This document shows, piece by piece, positions 31,936 to 42,389 of a stretch of 64,000 nt of DNA. Made by a program: the position numbers and the translations under genes. Positions within the stretch are counted from its first letter, which is position 1. Each line of letters starts with the position of its first letter. The stretch is from the NCBI GenBank assembly GCA_030220185.1, contig JASPKZ010007531.1:372001-436000 (forward strand), in the 5' to 3' direction. The notes beneath the pieces were generated by a model. That model was not told the DNA's origin, ran no database searches, and worked only from the letters and a program-made list of their open reading frames with translations. The DNA comes from Diploptera punctata (Eukaryota; Arthropoda; Insecta; Blattodea; Blaberidae).

Positions 31936-32660
31936 ATGAGAATTGGAACATGGAATGTTTTATCTTTATATAGACCTGGTGCCTTGAAGGTGCTACTGGA
32001 ACAATTAGATTTATATAAACTAGATTTACTAGCATTGCAAGAAGTGAGGTGGATAGGGAATGGGATTTTGGAAAAGAAAAGCCACACAATTTTTTATAGT
32101 TGTCACAAAAAAGACCATGCTTTTGGAACAGGATTTGTAGTTCATAAGAGGATAAAGCATCTAATAATGGATTTTAAGGCAAAGTCACCTAGAAGCTGGT
32201 GTCCTAAGGATTAAAGGACATTCTTTAACTATAGTTTTATATGTGTACATGTACCTACAAATGAGAAGAACGAAGAGGAGAAAGAAAGATTTTATGATGA
32301 GCTTGACAAAATCTATGACGGATGTCCTAAAAGAGACATTAAAATTATTCTAGGTGATTTGAATGCACAAATAGGCAAGGAAGGCATGTATAAACCTACA
32401 ATAGGAACAAATAGTCTACATGCAGTTCTAATGACAATGGCATTAGATTAATTAATTTTGCCTCATCTAGAAGTATGGTGATTGCGAGTACGGTATTTCC
32501 GCATAAGGATATCCACAAGAGAACTTGAAGTCACCCGATGGAAAAAACTTTTAATCAAATTGACCATGTAGTCATAGATACTAGACATTTTTCAAATTTT
32601 ACTGATATTAGGACCTATCGGGGGGCAAATGTGGACTCGGATCATTACTTAGTCATTGCA
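31936..32660 (+). pseudogene. RTE-Q endonuclease domain, broken
   Basis: Starts MRIGTWNVLSLYRPGALKVL. It carries the catalytic-glutamate motif LALQEVRWIGNG, then (after a frame change near 32200) IILGDLNAQIGKE. A further frame has QIDHVVIDTRHFSNFTDIRT with VDSDHYLVIACIRSR, the C-terminal SDH motif. These are the hallmark motifs of APE-type endonuclease, which nicks target DNA to prime reverse transcription. Breaks lie near 32214 and 32445-32530. Confidence 0.9.
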
Positions 32661-33520
32661 TGTATAAGAAGCCGCATCTCAAATGGAAAAAGGATCCATG
32701 GAGAACAGATGAGAAAATTTAACTGTGGAAAACTAGTAGATACCGACATTAAATCTAGATATATACAAAGAATTGATGAGAGCCTAAAGGACATCACTGA
32801 TAGTGAGAGTGTTAGTGAATGCTGGAAGGCTTTGGAAAGGATAGTAACAGAAACGGCAACTGAGTTGTTGGGCAAAGCTGAGACAATCAAATACAATCAT
32901 TGGTTTGATGCTGACTGTGAAAATGTGACTAATATTAAAAATGTGGCTTACAAGAAAATGCTGCAAAAAAGAAATACTCGCAAAGCCATTGATGAATATC
33001 GTCTTGCAAGACATGAAGAAAAAAAAGAATTCACAAGAAGAAGAAACGAGAGTTCTTTGATAAGGAATTGAAAGAGATGGAAGAGCTGCGAAATAAAAAT
33101 GAAAGCAGAGCATTTTATAGGAAACTAAATAAAAACAAGAATATCTTTCAGCCAAGATCCACACTATGTAGAGATAAAGCAGGCAATATTTTAAGTGATG
33201 ATAGAGGAATTTTAAAAAGATGGACTGAATATTTTAATGAGCTTCTGAATGAAGAAGTACCTGGCCAGTATATATCAACAATCTCTACGGCCTCTACAGC
33301 TTCAACAACTAACTGTGAAATGACCGAAATTGTAGAATATCCTCCAACTCTGGAAGAGGTTGAATATGCCATTAGTAGGTTGAAGAATAATAAAGCACCA
33401 GGAAAGGATCTGATACAGGCAGAATTGATTAAACAGTCAGGGACAAAGTATGTAGAAAAACTACATCAACTATTCGTTAAAATATGGAATGAGGAGAGTC
33501 TACAGAAGATTGGAATTTGA
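32661..33520 (+). pseudogene. RTE-Q linker and reverse transcriptase N-terminal part
   Basis: Two overlapping frames (to 33071, then 33068-33520). The linker is Lys/Arg/Glu-rich. RT motif region 0/1 reads YAISRLKNNKAPGKDLIQAE, as expected for non-LTR reverse transcriptases. The frame stops at 33518-33520. Confidence 0.85.
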
Positions 33521-34482
33521 GCATAATATGCCCTATACTGAAGAAAGGTGATATATTGACTTGTTCCAATTATAGGGGAATCAGCTTTTATGTATTGCTT
33601 ATAAAGTATTCTCGAACATCTTATTTAAAAGGCTGGTACCGTATGTAGAAAATGTGGTTGGTGATTATCAATGTGGTTTCCGGCAGGGACGGTCCACCGT
33701 GGATCAAATCCATAACCTTCGCAGAATGCTTGAAAAATGCAATGAATATGGAATAGAAACACACCACCTCTTCATAGATTTTAAGGCGGCATATGATAGT
33801 ATAGACAGGGCGCAATTATTTGCAGCAATGCAAGAATTTAAAATACCTATGAAACTTATTGCATTGGTTAAAATAACAATGAATAATACTAAATGTCAGA
33901 TTAAGATTAATAATGCATTAAACTGAGCCTATTGATACAAAAAATGGAGTACGACAAGGAGATTCTCTTGCATGTCTACTTTTTAATATTGCCCTTGAAA
34001 AAGTGGTAAGAGACGCAGGTCTTAATATAAGGGGAACCATCTTTCATAAATCTGTGCAAATTCTTGCATATGCCGACGATATAGATATAATAGGAAGAAG
34101 TCAATTAACCATGAAGGATGCATTTATTAGCCTAGAGAAGGCAGCAAAAAGAATGAATCTTAAAATTAACCAGGCCAAGACAAAATATATGCCGGTGATT
34201 AAAGGTAAATGTGAAGCGTGCCCATCTAGTTTGGAAGTTGGCACATATAAATTTGAACTGGTTCATAGCTTTATTTATCTGGGATCTGAGATAAATTGTA
34301 GAAATGATATTTCGGCTGAAATACATCTACGGATCATGGCTGCAAACAAATGCTTTTTTGGACTTAGGAAAATGTTTAGATCTCAGTTTATATCTAGAAA
34401 GACAAAAATACTCATGTATAAAGTTCTCCTTAGACCAGTGTTAACTTACGCATCAGAAAACTTGGACCATGTTGAAATCTGA
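33521..34482 (+). pseudogene. RTE-Q reverse transcriptase core
   Basis: Contains NYRGIS-like sequence near 33570 and GDYQCGFRQGRSTVDQIHNL. Motif A is intact (HLFIDFKAAYDSIDR), followed by RQGDSLACLLFN at 33950-33990. The catalytic box YADD is intact (VQILAYADDIDIIGRS, about 34055-34100), followed by LVHSFIYLGSEI. Breaks are at 33575-33650, 33926 and about 34470. Confidence 0.9.
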
Positions 34483-34876
34483 TGAGGAATTATTGGGGCG
34501 TTTTGAAAGGAAGATACTGAGATCCATTTTTGGTGCCGCGAAAGAAAATAATGCATGGAGAAAGAGATACAATAATGAATTGTATAAATTGTACAATCAG
34601 CCAGATATTTTGAATTTTGTTAAAGTTAATAGATTGGCATGGGCTGGACACATTATTCGCATGGACAACAAAAGGATAACAAAAAGAATTTACAATGAAC
34701 AACCACTATTGGCCAGAAAAGTTGGAAGACCTAAATTAAGATGGGAGGATGGTATAATTCAAGACATCAAAATTTTAAAAATAAAAAACTGGAAGAATGA
34801 AGCGCAGAACAGGGAAGTCTGGCACAGGTTTCTGAAGGCGGCCAAGGCCCACATAGGGCTGTCGAGCCAATTATGA
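34469..34876 (+). pseudogene. RTE-Q C-terminal domain
   Basis: Open for 135 codons to a natural stop at 34874-34876. It reads LLGRFERKILRSIFGAAKEN, VKVNRLAWAGHIIRMDNKRI, ARKVGRPKLRWEDGI and WHRFLKAAKAHIG. This W-x-GH-x-x-RM domain is the part most often preserved in the other RTE-like copies of the window, because 5' truncation spares it. Confidence 0.88.
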
Positions 34877-34900
34877 TGATGATGATGATTGACAGACCCT

Positions 34901-35160
34901 GACATGACTGGGAAGTGAGTTCCATGCTCTAGTCATAGATATTGTGTAAGATTCAGAGTATAGACATGTCCTGTGTTGTGGTATCAAAAGTAAAGAAGGG
35001 TGTTGTGATCTTGTTCCTAAAATGTGATGAGCCGATGAATTTTGAAAACGTGTTGTTAAATAACTTGGTAAATATGTGTAGAGAGCCTAGTAAGATCCAA
35101 GTGTTTTTATGTTGCAAGACAGTAAGTTTTAGTTTGTGATGTGAACATTAGGTTATAATT
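34901..35160 (-). mobile_element. LINE-T coding end, other part of split copy
   Basis: The minus strand reads GTRSQHPSLLLIPQHRTC, then LYSESYTISMTRAWNSLPSH and VRVCQSL, the latter crossing the RTE-Q target into 31690. It is the same protein region as 30450-30640 and shows that RTE-Q inserted into LINE-T coding sequence. A frameshift separates a preceding FSKFIGSSHF-like stretch. Confidence 0.82.
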
Positions 35161-35447
35161 TATGTTAATATGCGGGACTCTCAACCCGCATTACAATATT
35201 ACTCCATGTTTTGTGCAGAGGGTAAAAAGAAGCCAGACAAACGTACGAGTTGAAACAAAAGCGAGAGCTGCATGGAATATTGAAGTTTATATGTAAATGT
35301 AAATAGCCTGGACACACAGCCTCCAGTTTGAGGGGCAGCCGTCCATCTCCTTCTCTCTCTCCATCAGATAAACGTAACAATATTTCGTGTTAGCTGCCTG
35401 CCCACCTGTACATTCCCTGCAATAATCACCTTCACCAACATTTTGTT

Positions 35448-35930
35448 TGGTGAGCAAAAATATTACAAAAAATAGAAAATTAAAAATATATTAAACCATA
35501 GTTCAAAGCATTTTAACATATGGTGCTGAAGTTTGGCAAATTCCTACCTGGGAAATGAAAAGAATTTTAAGTACAGAAATGGATGTTTTATGAAGATCAG
35601 CTGGAAAATCCAGAATGGATAGAATACGAAATAAGAAATAAGGGAAATTATGGATGTACAAGAGGAGCCAAACATCATAGACATTATAGAAAAGAAATGT
35701 TTACAGTGGTATGGTCATGTCAAAAGAATAACAGAGCAAAGATTGCCTAAACTTCTTATGGAATGGATTCCAATGGAAAGGAGTAAAAAAGGAAGACAAA
35801 AGAAAACCTGGGTAGAAAGTGTGCAAGCTTCTATGATTTCAGAAGGTTGGAAAAATATCAATGGATGGACAGAAGACGGCGGCAGCTGTCGTGATACCTG
35901 ATGATGATGATGACGATGATGAAAATGGCA
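35448..35930 (+). mobile_element. RTE-D LINE 3' end with uninterrupted site
   Basis: Encodes SKNITKNRKL-like, TYGAEVWQIPTWEMK and RMDRIRNKK-like sequence. From 35650 it has an open frame MDVQEEPNIIDIIEKKCLQW, YGHVKRITEQRLPKLLMEWI and KKTWVESVQAS. The end is cgtgatacctgatgatgatg. At 35655-35670 it has the empty version of the site where RTE-A inserted at 16772. Confidence 0.88.
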
Positions 35931-36324
35931 GCATGTACTTTTAATCCTAAGTTTTATTTCTAACCCCGAATAATGAATTAAATAAAGAAATCATGCTAGA
36001 TAATAAATAGGGACAAGAACAGATCTGGGGATATGGGCATTAAGTCCGAGGTAATCCTAGGCGGATAGTGGTGGGACTCTTAAATAAAAAAAATAACAAC
36101 TCATACCCGGCGTGTGCTGCAGGCCTAAATAAATGTAATATGTGTTTTTATTTGTAAGTAGGCCTAAATAATTAAGCTATAAAGATTTTTTTTCAGTGGT
36201 CCATGTTCTCATTTAGACCTTTCTGGCATTTTCTCCTGGCCCTGATTCAAGAGTTACTTTTATGGTAGGCCTATAGACCTACATTGCGACGAAACAAATA
36301 TGTTCATTTTAATAATGTATATAT
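35931..36324. other. Spacer, no gene seen
   Basis: Nothing recognised beyond two TAGGCCTA-type motifs. Confidence 0.4.
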
Positions 36325-36835
36325 CCCAACTCCTTTCAAAAAACGTTAAACTGAAAATATATAAAACTATTATTCTACCAGTTACATTATATGGGTGCGA
36401 AACATGGACTCTTACTTTAAGGGAGGAAAGGAGATTACAAGTAGATTGAGAATAAAATACTTAGGAAAATTCTTGGAACAAAGAGAGATGAACAACCAGG
36501 TGCATGGAGAAGACTACATAACAATTATCTACATGGTCTTTATAGGAAGCCAGATATAATAAGAACAGTTAAGTCTCGTAGACTGCGATGGGCAGGACAT
36601 GTTGCACGTATGGGGAATGAAAGACTTGCATGGAAGCTTCTTGTAGGAAAGCCAGAGGGAAAACGCCCAGTTGGTAGACCAAGAATGAGGTGGAGGAATA
36701 ATATTAACTATGATTTGACGGAAGTAGATTATACAGGGAATGTTTAGAAAGCATTAGCTCAGGATAGGGATGTATGGAGAGCTTATGTCCGCGCGGCCAT
36801 GAACCTACGGGTTCGATAGTGCCAGTGAGTAAGTA
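36325..36835 (+). mobile_element. RTE-A LINE 3' end
   Basis: Starts at the SQLLSKNVKLKIYKT region and ends with the GAACC...GGTTC terminus and (TAAG)n. The frame is broken by an indel near 36443 and by scattered changes. Confidence 0.88.
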
Positions 36836-37319
36836 AGTAAGTGTATGTACTAAGTTTCGTTGTGAAACATCGGAACTTGCCACCGGTTTAGCGATTTAAC
36901 ATTCGTTTCAGATGAACTCCTACATCTAATGGTTTCAGAGCATAATACATATCGGCTGAACAGACGCTGTACCTAAAAATCTGCAAGTAGGTCTACAAAT
37001 TTTCATGAAGGTCCTTTGAACGGTTCAGAAATCTATAAAGGACAAACATACGCATTCGTTTTTGTATAGGCTATGCCTAGAAGTAGGGTCTATATAGGCT
37101 AGATGGAAAGTATGATACTTCGCACAAAAAAAAATATTTTTTATCAATTTGGTTGGTTCAGAAGGCATCGTTTATAAGGGTCGTATTCTAGGGATAAGCT
37201 ACGGTTGTAATCTTTTAGGTTAATCATAATCACTATCATAGTATAACCTAGTTTAGGGCCTGTAAATCCTTACCCCTCCTTCCTACGTGGAGACAAGGAT
37301 GCTCCCTAGCAGTACCATG
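36836..37319. other. Spacer, no gene seen
   Basis: Nothing recognised. A phrase near 37300-37319 may be a remnant of the next RTE-A terminus. Confidence 0.4.
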
Positions 37320-37660
37320 GTATAGGCTTCCCTGTTCGCTCTTAAAGTGATGTTTTCCAATCATCCCCTTTATAATATACTTTCCTCAAATCGTGGTTAA
37401 TGCTCTTCTCCCATTTCATTCTTGGTCTACCAACTGGGCGTTTTCCCTCCGGTTTTCCTACAAGAAGTTTCCTGCCCCTCTTTAATTTCCCATTCGTGCA
37501 CATCGCAGCCTACTTGACTGAATATTGTTCGTGCTATATAGGCCTATGTCTTCCTATAAAGATCACGTAGTTTACTATTATGTAAGTCTTCTCCATTCTG
37601 TCTGTTCATTTTTCTTTCGTCTAAAAATTTTCCTAAGAACTTTATTCTCATTTACTCCTA
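37320..37660 (-). mobile_element. RTE-A LINE fragment
   Basis: Reversed RTE-A from the DYTGND region back to FENKVLRKI. There is a small deletion near 37500 and a TAGGCCTA gain near 37543. Its 3' terminus is missing or unrecognisable. Confidence 0.8.
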
Positions 37661-37684
37661 ATCTTTTTTAGTTATCTTAATAAT

Positions 37685-37695
37685 AATAGCTTAAC

Positions 37696-37736
<41 letters not shown>

Positions 37737-37754
37737 TAATAATAATAATAAAAA
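37685..37754. repeat. (TAA)n microsatellite
   Basis: Imperfect TAA repeat, probably the reversed 3' tail of RTE-H, which begins directly after it. Confidence 0.85.
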
Positions 37755-38240
37755 TCATTTTTATTATTCCGGCTTTTACAATAAATATACATTTTTCCGG
37801 TACCCATGTTCACAGTTAACTACACATTTGTTTCAACACATTTTTCCATTCCTGTCTGTTCATCCATATATCTTCTTCTATTTCCCATTTCCTCTTAGCT
37901 TCATTGATTCCCTGAATTCACGTAATAGTTGGTCTACCCTTCTTTTTCCTTCCAATCTTCTAATGTGTCCGTACCAATTTAATTGTTTCTTCTTCATAAA
38001 ATCTAATATTGAATATTGTATCTGCATTTTTTCTTTTAGGGCCTATATATGAATTTCTGATTTTATCCTTCCTGGATATTCTTGCAGCGCGTCTCCAGTA
38101 GTTCATTTCAGTGGCGATCAATTTCTTTTTCATTTGTGCATTTAAAGCCACACATCAGCTCCATAGGTAATAATGCTTCTGTCCCATACTATTCCATTTA
38201 GTGCAGATATAGCATATTTTCCTATATTGATCTTGTTTCT

Positions 38241-38245
<5 letters not shown>
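37755..38245 (-). mobile_element. RTE-H LINE 3' end
   Basis: The minus-strand frame includes MKKKLIATEMNYWRRAARIS, then RKDKIRNSYIGP. Upstream, broken frames read CDGAELWL-like and WDRSIITYGADVWL, and downstream an LNWYGHIRRL-like segment. It is related to RTE-C and RTE-D. Confidence 0.8.
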
Positions 38246-38304
<59 letters not shown>

Positions 38305-38329
38305 TGATGATAATAATAATAATAATAAT

Positions 38330-38375
<46 letters not shown>

Positions 38376-38442
38376 CTTCTTCACTTCCTTGTTTAGGCAA
38401 CAGTTGCCTCTTCCGATAATAATGATGATAATAATAATAATA

Positions 38443-38486
<44 letters not shown>
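38246..38486. repeat. (TAA)n arrays around a short RTE 3' scrap
   Basis: Two TAA/TGA arrays separated at 38373-38418 by a fragment (cttgtttaggcaacagttgc) resembling the 3' UTR of RTE-B/RTE-O-type elements. Confidence 0.8.
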
Positions 38487-38785
38487 CAACAACAAGGATT
38501 AAGCCCAATGGCCTGTTCCGATCTCATTATAGATCGAATTGGTCCTTCCATCTCTTCAATAGTCTTCCCAACATTCTTCTCCCTTTTGGTTTATAATTAT
38601 ACATTCTTCTTGGTATGCGCTGTTCATTCATTCGTAAAACGTGCTGAAGATAAGCATTTTGTTAATAGCTATTTTATTCTTTCACAGAGATTAAATATAT
38701 TAAGTTCTGTTCTTATATCTTCGTTTTTCTTTTTATCGGTCTTTTGGTAGGCCCTATCCTGCTATTGCTCTCAACAACTTCATTT
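38487..38785 (-). mobile_element. RTE-I LINE 3' end
   Basis: Minus strand; matches 61480-61772 in reverse. Readable pieces include KKNEDIRTELNIFNL-like, YNYKPKGRRMLGRLLKRWKD-like and the 3' UTR gatcggaacaggccattggg in reverse. Confidence 0.82.
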
Positions 38786-38789
38786 CAGC

Positions 38790-38861
<72 letters not shown>
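38786..38861. repeat. (TAA)n microsatellite
   Basis: A pure TAA tract, the reversed tail of the LINE-T copy that follows. Confidence 0.92.
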
Positions 38862-38863
<2 letters not shown>

Positions 38864-38985
38864 TTTTATTTTAGCTGGCAGAGTTAAGGCCATAAGGCCT
38901 TCTCTTCCACTGAACTAAGCTTTTATAAAATGGTATAAAATGAAAACATTACAGTAGGTCGCTAGGAGTTACGTAAATTTTACAA
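38862..38985 (-). mobile_element. LINE-T 3' UTR
   Basis: gttttattttagctggcaga and aaggccataaggccttctct match the reversed LINE-T 3' end. The rest is decayed. Confidence 0.8.
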
Positions 38986-39084
38986 AAATGCAATCAACTT
39001 TCTCCAACATTGGCTATGATATCCTATAGGCTATAAACTGTATCAAACGTGGGCCTATTACTAATGACCATCCTCTAAAATTGG

Positions 39085-39510
39085 CATGATATTAGATCCC
39101 ACAATTTGTTTTGAGACTCACAGTGGCCAACCTTAGGAAGTTGACTCTGAAAAGAAAACCATATATGAGCCAACAATTGACTATTACAAAGATAAATACC
39201 AACTAGATAGTATAACTGTCACAGGATTGATGATCGGGGAAAGAGGTACTATACCAGGATTCTTAGACACATTTTGGAATTCCTTAGATTTAGACAGGTG
39301 TATCTTTCTAGAATTGCCATCGCTGCCATTAGAGGATCAATTTCAATTTTAAGAAACCATATTTACAAAATTACTTTATAGTATGTATACTTCAATTAGA
39401 CCTACAAGTTGAATTTTTTTTAAATATATTTACAAAATGTATTTCATCAATTACAAAAATTAATTGTCTGTATCACTTTGTCCTTGAGGCAATCCTCTAA
39501 TGAAGAAAGT
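39085..39510 (+). mobile_element. LINE-R 3' end
   Basis: Plus-strand copy of a repeat present in reverse at 51315-51745. A short frame reads DYYKDKYQLDSITVTGLMIG, then ERGTIPGFLDTFWNSLDLD. A GL-x-x-G-x-RGTIP motif occurs, as far as I recall, near the C-terminus of some R2/R4-like retrotransposons with restriction-like endonuclease. This assignment is tentative. A 3' UTR follows to ctttgtccttgaggcaatcc. Confidence 0.6.
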
Positions 39511-40016
39511 TTTATATAATAATATAATTAAAGATCTATAAATGATGCCATTACTACTTTGTTTCGTTCGGTCTAGGGCCTACCACAGAGTAATAAAATG
39601 AGACATACAGTTAATGTGAAATAACGAAATATAAAAGCATGATGCAATTGGAGAGAGCTTAAACTTGTGAGCATGAGTGTACGGTCTCTATGTTACAGCA
39701 TGAATTATTGTCTGAAGGTGCAGCTTCGCTTCTTATTTATGATTTTACATAAAACCCTTCCTGCGTGTATCTGCCTCAATCATTTTCTTCGTTTTTTATT
39801 CTAACCTAGCTTTTGTTTATTAATAGTAAGAGATGCCAACATTCAGAAATGAAATATTGTGCTAGCAACTACTATGCACTTACTTTACTTTTATTTTTCA
39901 TACTCACAGCTCTCTCCGCATTTTCATGTTTCAAAAATAGTAATTTGTTTCACAATTTATATTCGATAGATCAAGAGATCGAATGTCTTCCATTTATCAA
40001 TTCATAACGTTAATTA
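39511..40016. other. Spacer, no gene seen
   Basis: Nothing recognised. Confidence 0.4.
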
Positions 40017-40022
40017 ATGGTC

Positions 40023-40081
<59 letters not shown>

Positions 40082-40092
40082 TAATCATAATG

Positions 40093-40136
<44 letters not shown>

Positions 40137-40251
40137 GATAATAATAATAATAATAATAATAATAATCATAATGATGATAATGATAATAATGATGATGATA
40201 ATAATAATAATAATGATGATAATGATAATAATAATAATAATAATAATAATA

Positions 40252-40282
<31 letters not shown>

Positions 40283-40337
40283 CATCATAATGATAATAAT
40301 GATGATAATAATAATAATAATAACAATAATCATAATG

Positions 40338-40430
<93 letters not shown>

Positions 40431-40568
40431 AATAATAATGATAAATAATCATAATGATGATGATAATATAATGATAATCATAATAATAATAATGATTGAT
40501 GATAATAATAATAATAATATCATAATGATAATAATGTGATGATAATAATAATAATAATCATAATGATA

Positions 40569-40640
<72 letters not shown>
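40017..40640. repeat. Large (TAA/TGA)n microsatellite
   Basis: About 620 bases of TAA with interspersed TGA and TCA units, including runs of taatga. Open frames in it are poly-Asn/Asp or poly-Ile artefacts. It directly precedes an RTE-G copy. Confidence 0.95.
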
Positions 40641-40643
<3 letters not shown>

Positions 40644-40891
40644 GTAATTGGTATGGGCACGTACAACGAATGCAAGAAGAAAGGTTACCCAAGAAAACAT
40701 TGGAATGGTGTCCACTTGGAAGAAGAAGGAAAAGAAGACCTCGAAACTCGTGGATGCAAGAAATTAGTACTGCAATGAGAACAAGAGGACTGAAGGACAT
40801 GGAGTGGATGGATAGAGACGAGTGGAGAAGAAAAATAAAACTTTAGGCACAGAAAGATGTGTGAACATTCAAAATCTGTAGGGCTTATATA

Positions 40892-40895
<4 letters not shown>
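40641..40895 (+). mobile_element. RTE-G LINE 3' end
   Basis: Reads NWYGHVQRMQEERLPKKTLE, WCPLGRRRKRRPRNSWMQEI and DRDEWRRKIKL, a clean C-terminal domain, then the aatctgtagggcttatat 3' UTR and an (ATA)n tail. Confidence 0.88.

Positions 40896-40960
<65 letters not shown>
40896..40960. repeat. (TAA)n microsatellite
   Basis: The RTE-G tail expanded into a TAA tract, abutting the SINE3a head. Confidence 0.9.
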
Positions 40961-40961
<1 letters not shown>

Positions 40962-41338
40962 TCCACCGCTGTAGTCTCGGGGTAGCGTGCTGCCTTGTCA
41001 CGCAGCGGGCCCGGGTTCGATCCTCGGTCGGGACAGTTTTTCTGGGTGAGGTTTTTATCGGGGTTTTTCCTCACCTGTAAGACAAATGTCAGGAAAACTT
41101 TAAGGCCCAAACGATCCCCGAAATCATATGGCCATTGCAATCATCATCATTCATATTCATCTTAGGATTAGGGACTCTCCTGGCGCACCATTATCATCAT
41201 CATCACCCATCATATCATCGGGGCAACGTAACCCCGCCTTCCAGGCGCCCCAACCTCAGAAGTGGGTTACAAGTACGCCATGCCAGGAGAGAAACCAGGA
41301 ATGTCGAAAGACAAACCTGGGGCATTTGGGGAAAAAAA
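40961..41338 (+). mobile_element. SINE3a, tRNA-derived, full length
   Basis: Head gtccaccgctgtagtctcgg, B box gggttcgatcctc, shared body, and a-type tail (cgtaaccccgccttccaggc, agaagtgggttac) ending in an A-rich tract. It is the best-preserved SINE3a here. Confidence 0.9.
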
Positions 41339-41359
41339 TAATAATTTATCAACGAATCC

Positions 41360-41512
41360 TCGAGAATAACATTAAACTATGATTAGAGAGAAGTAGACTA
41401 TAGGCTATGGGGAATGATTGGAAATCAGGATACGGATATATTATGGAGAGCTTATGTCCGTGCGGCCATGAACCTACGGGTTCGACAGTGCCAGTGAGTT
41501 AGTTAATTAAGT
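41360..41512 (+). mobile_element. RTE-A LINE 3' terminus
   Basis: The last 150 or so bases of RTE-A, with GGCTA at 41403-41407 and the intact GAACC...GGTTC hairpin, ending in gtta units. Confidence 0.85.
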
Positions 41513-41800
41513 GATAATAATAATAATAATAACAATAATAATAATAATAATAATAATAGTATAATAAATTAATAATAGTTATAAAAATAAATAATAATAA
41601 TATAATAAATTAATAATTAGTTATAATAATAATAATAATAATAATAATAGTAATAGTAATAATAATAATTAAGTTATAATAAATTAATAATAGTTTTAAA
41701 AAAAATAATAATAATAATATAATAAATTAATAATAGTTATAAAAAAATAATAATAATAATATAATAAATTAATAATAGTTATTATAAAGATAATAATAAC
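41513..41800. repeat. (TAA)n-derived minisatellite
   Basis: TAA tracts separated by taataaattaataatagtta blocks that recur four or more times, giving a roughly 50-base higher-order unit. Confidence 0.85.
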
Positions 41801-41944
41801 AACACTGGTCAACAATGGTTCTGTTGCCCTTGATATAGGCCTAAGAATAATTTCAGATAGGCTATATCTATGGTCACAAATTCATGAAACTATCAATGAT
41901 TTTGGAAGATTTGCTCTGGTTTTTTAATCTTTATTTTCATTTTA

Positions 41945-42236
41945 CACTACATCAATATCATCATCTGCCTTTCAAGTTAGGCCCAGTGGCCCGTTACGGT
42001 CTCCCGCCATCTCCGAAAAGGTCGACCCACAGATCTTCTGCCTCGAGGAATGTAGTGAAGAATTTATTTTGGTATTCTGTGACGATCCATGCGCTGAATA
42101 TGGGCTAGCCAATTGTTTCTATATTCTTGGAGGTATTCAGATATAGGTACGATGTTTAACTCTCTGGCTATTGTTGAATTTCTTTGGTGGTCTAGAAGGC
42201 TATAACCTGCAGTTCGTCGCAGAAATTTCATTTTAC
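41945..42236 (-). mobile_element. RTE-P LINE 3' end
   Basis: The minus strand is nearly open for 95 codons: MKFLRRTAGYSLLDHQRNST, VPISEYLQEYRNNWLAHIQR, one stop, IPRGRRSVGRPFRRWRE. The gtaacgggccactgggcc 3' UTR and an (ATG)n-like tail follow at 41945-41960. Confidence 0.87.
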
Positions 42237-42389
42237 ACTAAAAAAATCGGAAAATATGAAAAAAATGTAACAGATATATTTATAATGTCAATTGTTTTTT
42301 TTTTTAAAAATTAGTATAGGCCTGCACTGACGTAAATACAAAGAAAAATAACGAAAACCCATGTTATACGTCAGTGAAACGCCTTTTTG

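Larger units (their letters stand above)
31704..34887 (+). mobile_element. RTE-Q: near full-length RTE-like LINE with 13-bp TSD
   Basis: A complete-looking insertion of 3184 bases, flanked by attgacagaccct at 31691-31703 and 34888-34900. The order is: 5' UTR (31704-31935), apurinic endonuclease domain, reverse transcriptase, C-terminal domain, then a short (ATG)n tail at 34873-34887. It is the only element here with both ends and all domains. Six or more frameshifts and stops break the single reading frame, so it is dead. The clade is judged RTE-like from domain order, short length and simple-repeat tail. Confidence 0.93.

Noticed and set aside
38142..38495. Ile/Tyr-repeat open frame
   Set aside because: A microsatellite translation joined to pieces of RTE-H.
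40017..40376. Asn/Asp-rich protein-coding frame
   Set aside because: A direct translation of a TAA/TGA microsatellite; every frame and strand is open in parts.
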